Below are positions 63,838-64,000 of a stretch of 64,000 nucleotides of DNA, in pieces (within the stretch, counting starts at the first letter, position 1; each line of letters opens with the position of its first letter). The stretch is from UBA1672 sp050633505 (lineage in GTDB: Bacteria > Pseudomonadota > Alphaproteobacteria > Micavibrionales > Micavibrionaceae). The DNA lies in assembly GCA_050633505.1 (NCBI GenBank), contig JBOEGQ010000003.1:22544-86543 (forward strand), given 5' to 3'. The notes under the pieces are model-generated. The model was given only the letters and a program-made list of their open reading frames with translations. It was not told the DNA's origin and did no database searches. The translations under genes were made by a program, and so were the position numbers.

Positions 63838-64000
63838 ATGTCTCAGGCAATTTGGTTTAAGCCATATGAGATTTCATTCTTGAACGAGATGCGCGCCGCA
63901 AATATGGGAGAGCATCTTGGTCTTGAACTCTTGGAAATCGGTGAAGATTCTTTGACGGGACGTATGCCTGTTGATCACCGTACAACGCAGCCTTTTGGCA
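63838..64000 (+). CDS. Hotdog-fold thioesterase, 3' end cut by window edge
   Basis: Fifty-four codons are visible, starting with GAGGGAT ahead of the ATG. The sequence MSQAIWFKPYEISFLNEM, then LGLELLEIGEDSLTGRMPVD and TQPFG, matches the N-terminal part of PaaI/MenI-type hotdog thioesterases, in which the next residues carry the active site. It directly follows fabI, suggesting a link to acyl-CoA or acyl-ACP metabolism. Confidence 0.75.
   Translation, partial: MSQAIWFKPYEISFLNEMRAANMGEHLGLELLEIGEDSLTGRMPVDHRTTQPFG

Noticed and set aside
1..64000. CRISPR array, prophage, insertion sequence or rRNA operon
   Set aside because: No regularly spaced repeats with spacers, transposase or integrase frames, or rRNA-like sequence were seen.

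Overview
The window looks like chromosomal DNA of an alphaproteobacterium with moderately low G+C. The evidence is a set of housekeeping genes with alphaproteobacterial character. These are ALA synthase (C4 haem route), the dnaK-dnaJ-dapB order, rph-rdgB-hemW beside grpE, pyruvate phosphate dikinase, a 17-kDa-antigen-type lipoprotein, FabI, and the C-terminal part of a helicase family typical of the class. The genus cannot be fixed from the sequence alone. No phage, IS element, CRISPR array or rRNA was seen. One tRNA-Leu(TAA) is present.

Layout. 1-7171 is a surface-structure region: a truncated AMIN-type lipoprotein, two DUF4402-like pilin candidates, a PapD-like chaperone and a 1067-residue usher-like outer-membrane protein with extra Ig-like and SPOR-like modules. 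7177-12488 holds three unrecognised genes: a 1277-residue membrane-associated protein, an exported partner, and a divergent 173-residue protein whose start region carries a Fur-box-like sequence. 12576-15319 is a LysR regulator divergent from a YceI protein and a periplasmic metallo-beta-lactamase-fold hydrolase, with a TGTA-N11-TACA operator candidate between them. 15641-19684 is a sensory operon (a 58-residue protein, a DUF4173-type membrane protein, an OmpR-type regulator and a histidine kinase), preceded by tandem 11-bp repeats in helical phase. 19863-21706 contains a propeller-like protein, the tRNA and a pentapeptide-repeat protein.

21919-36837 is mostly core: uvrC, a bactofilin, nth, ogt, dapB, dnaJ, dnaK, grpE, rph, rdgB, hemW. 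An unknown exported protein sits where many relatives have hrcA. 36926-51364 mixes core genes (polyprenyl synthase, ppdK, ygfZ-like) with many small exported proteins: a Rap1a/Tai-like protein, a tandem pair of cysteine-patterned paralogues, a YejA-like binding protein and a degenerate macro-domain protein. 51437-64000 holds two PfkB kinases around a TetR regulator, hemA, a metallopeptidase-family protein that has lost its HExxH motif, a large cysteine-containing secreted protein, htpG, pdxH, a glycine-zipper lipoprotein, unknown proteins, fabI and the start of a hotdog thioesterase.

The best candidates for something undescribed are the chaperone/usher/DUF4402 assembly locus, the possibly iron-controlled three-gene locus beside it, and the repeat-controlled DUF4173/two-component operon. 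Their biological roles are inference. The gene calls and motifs come from reading the sequence.
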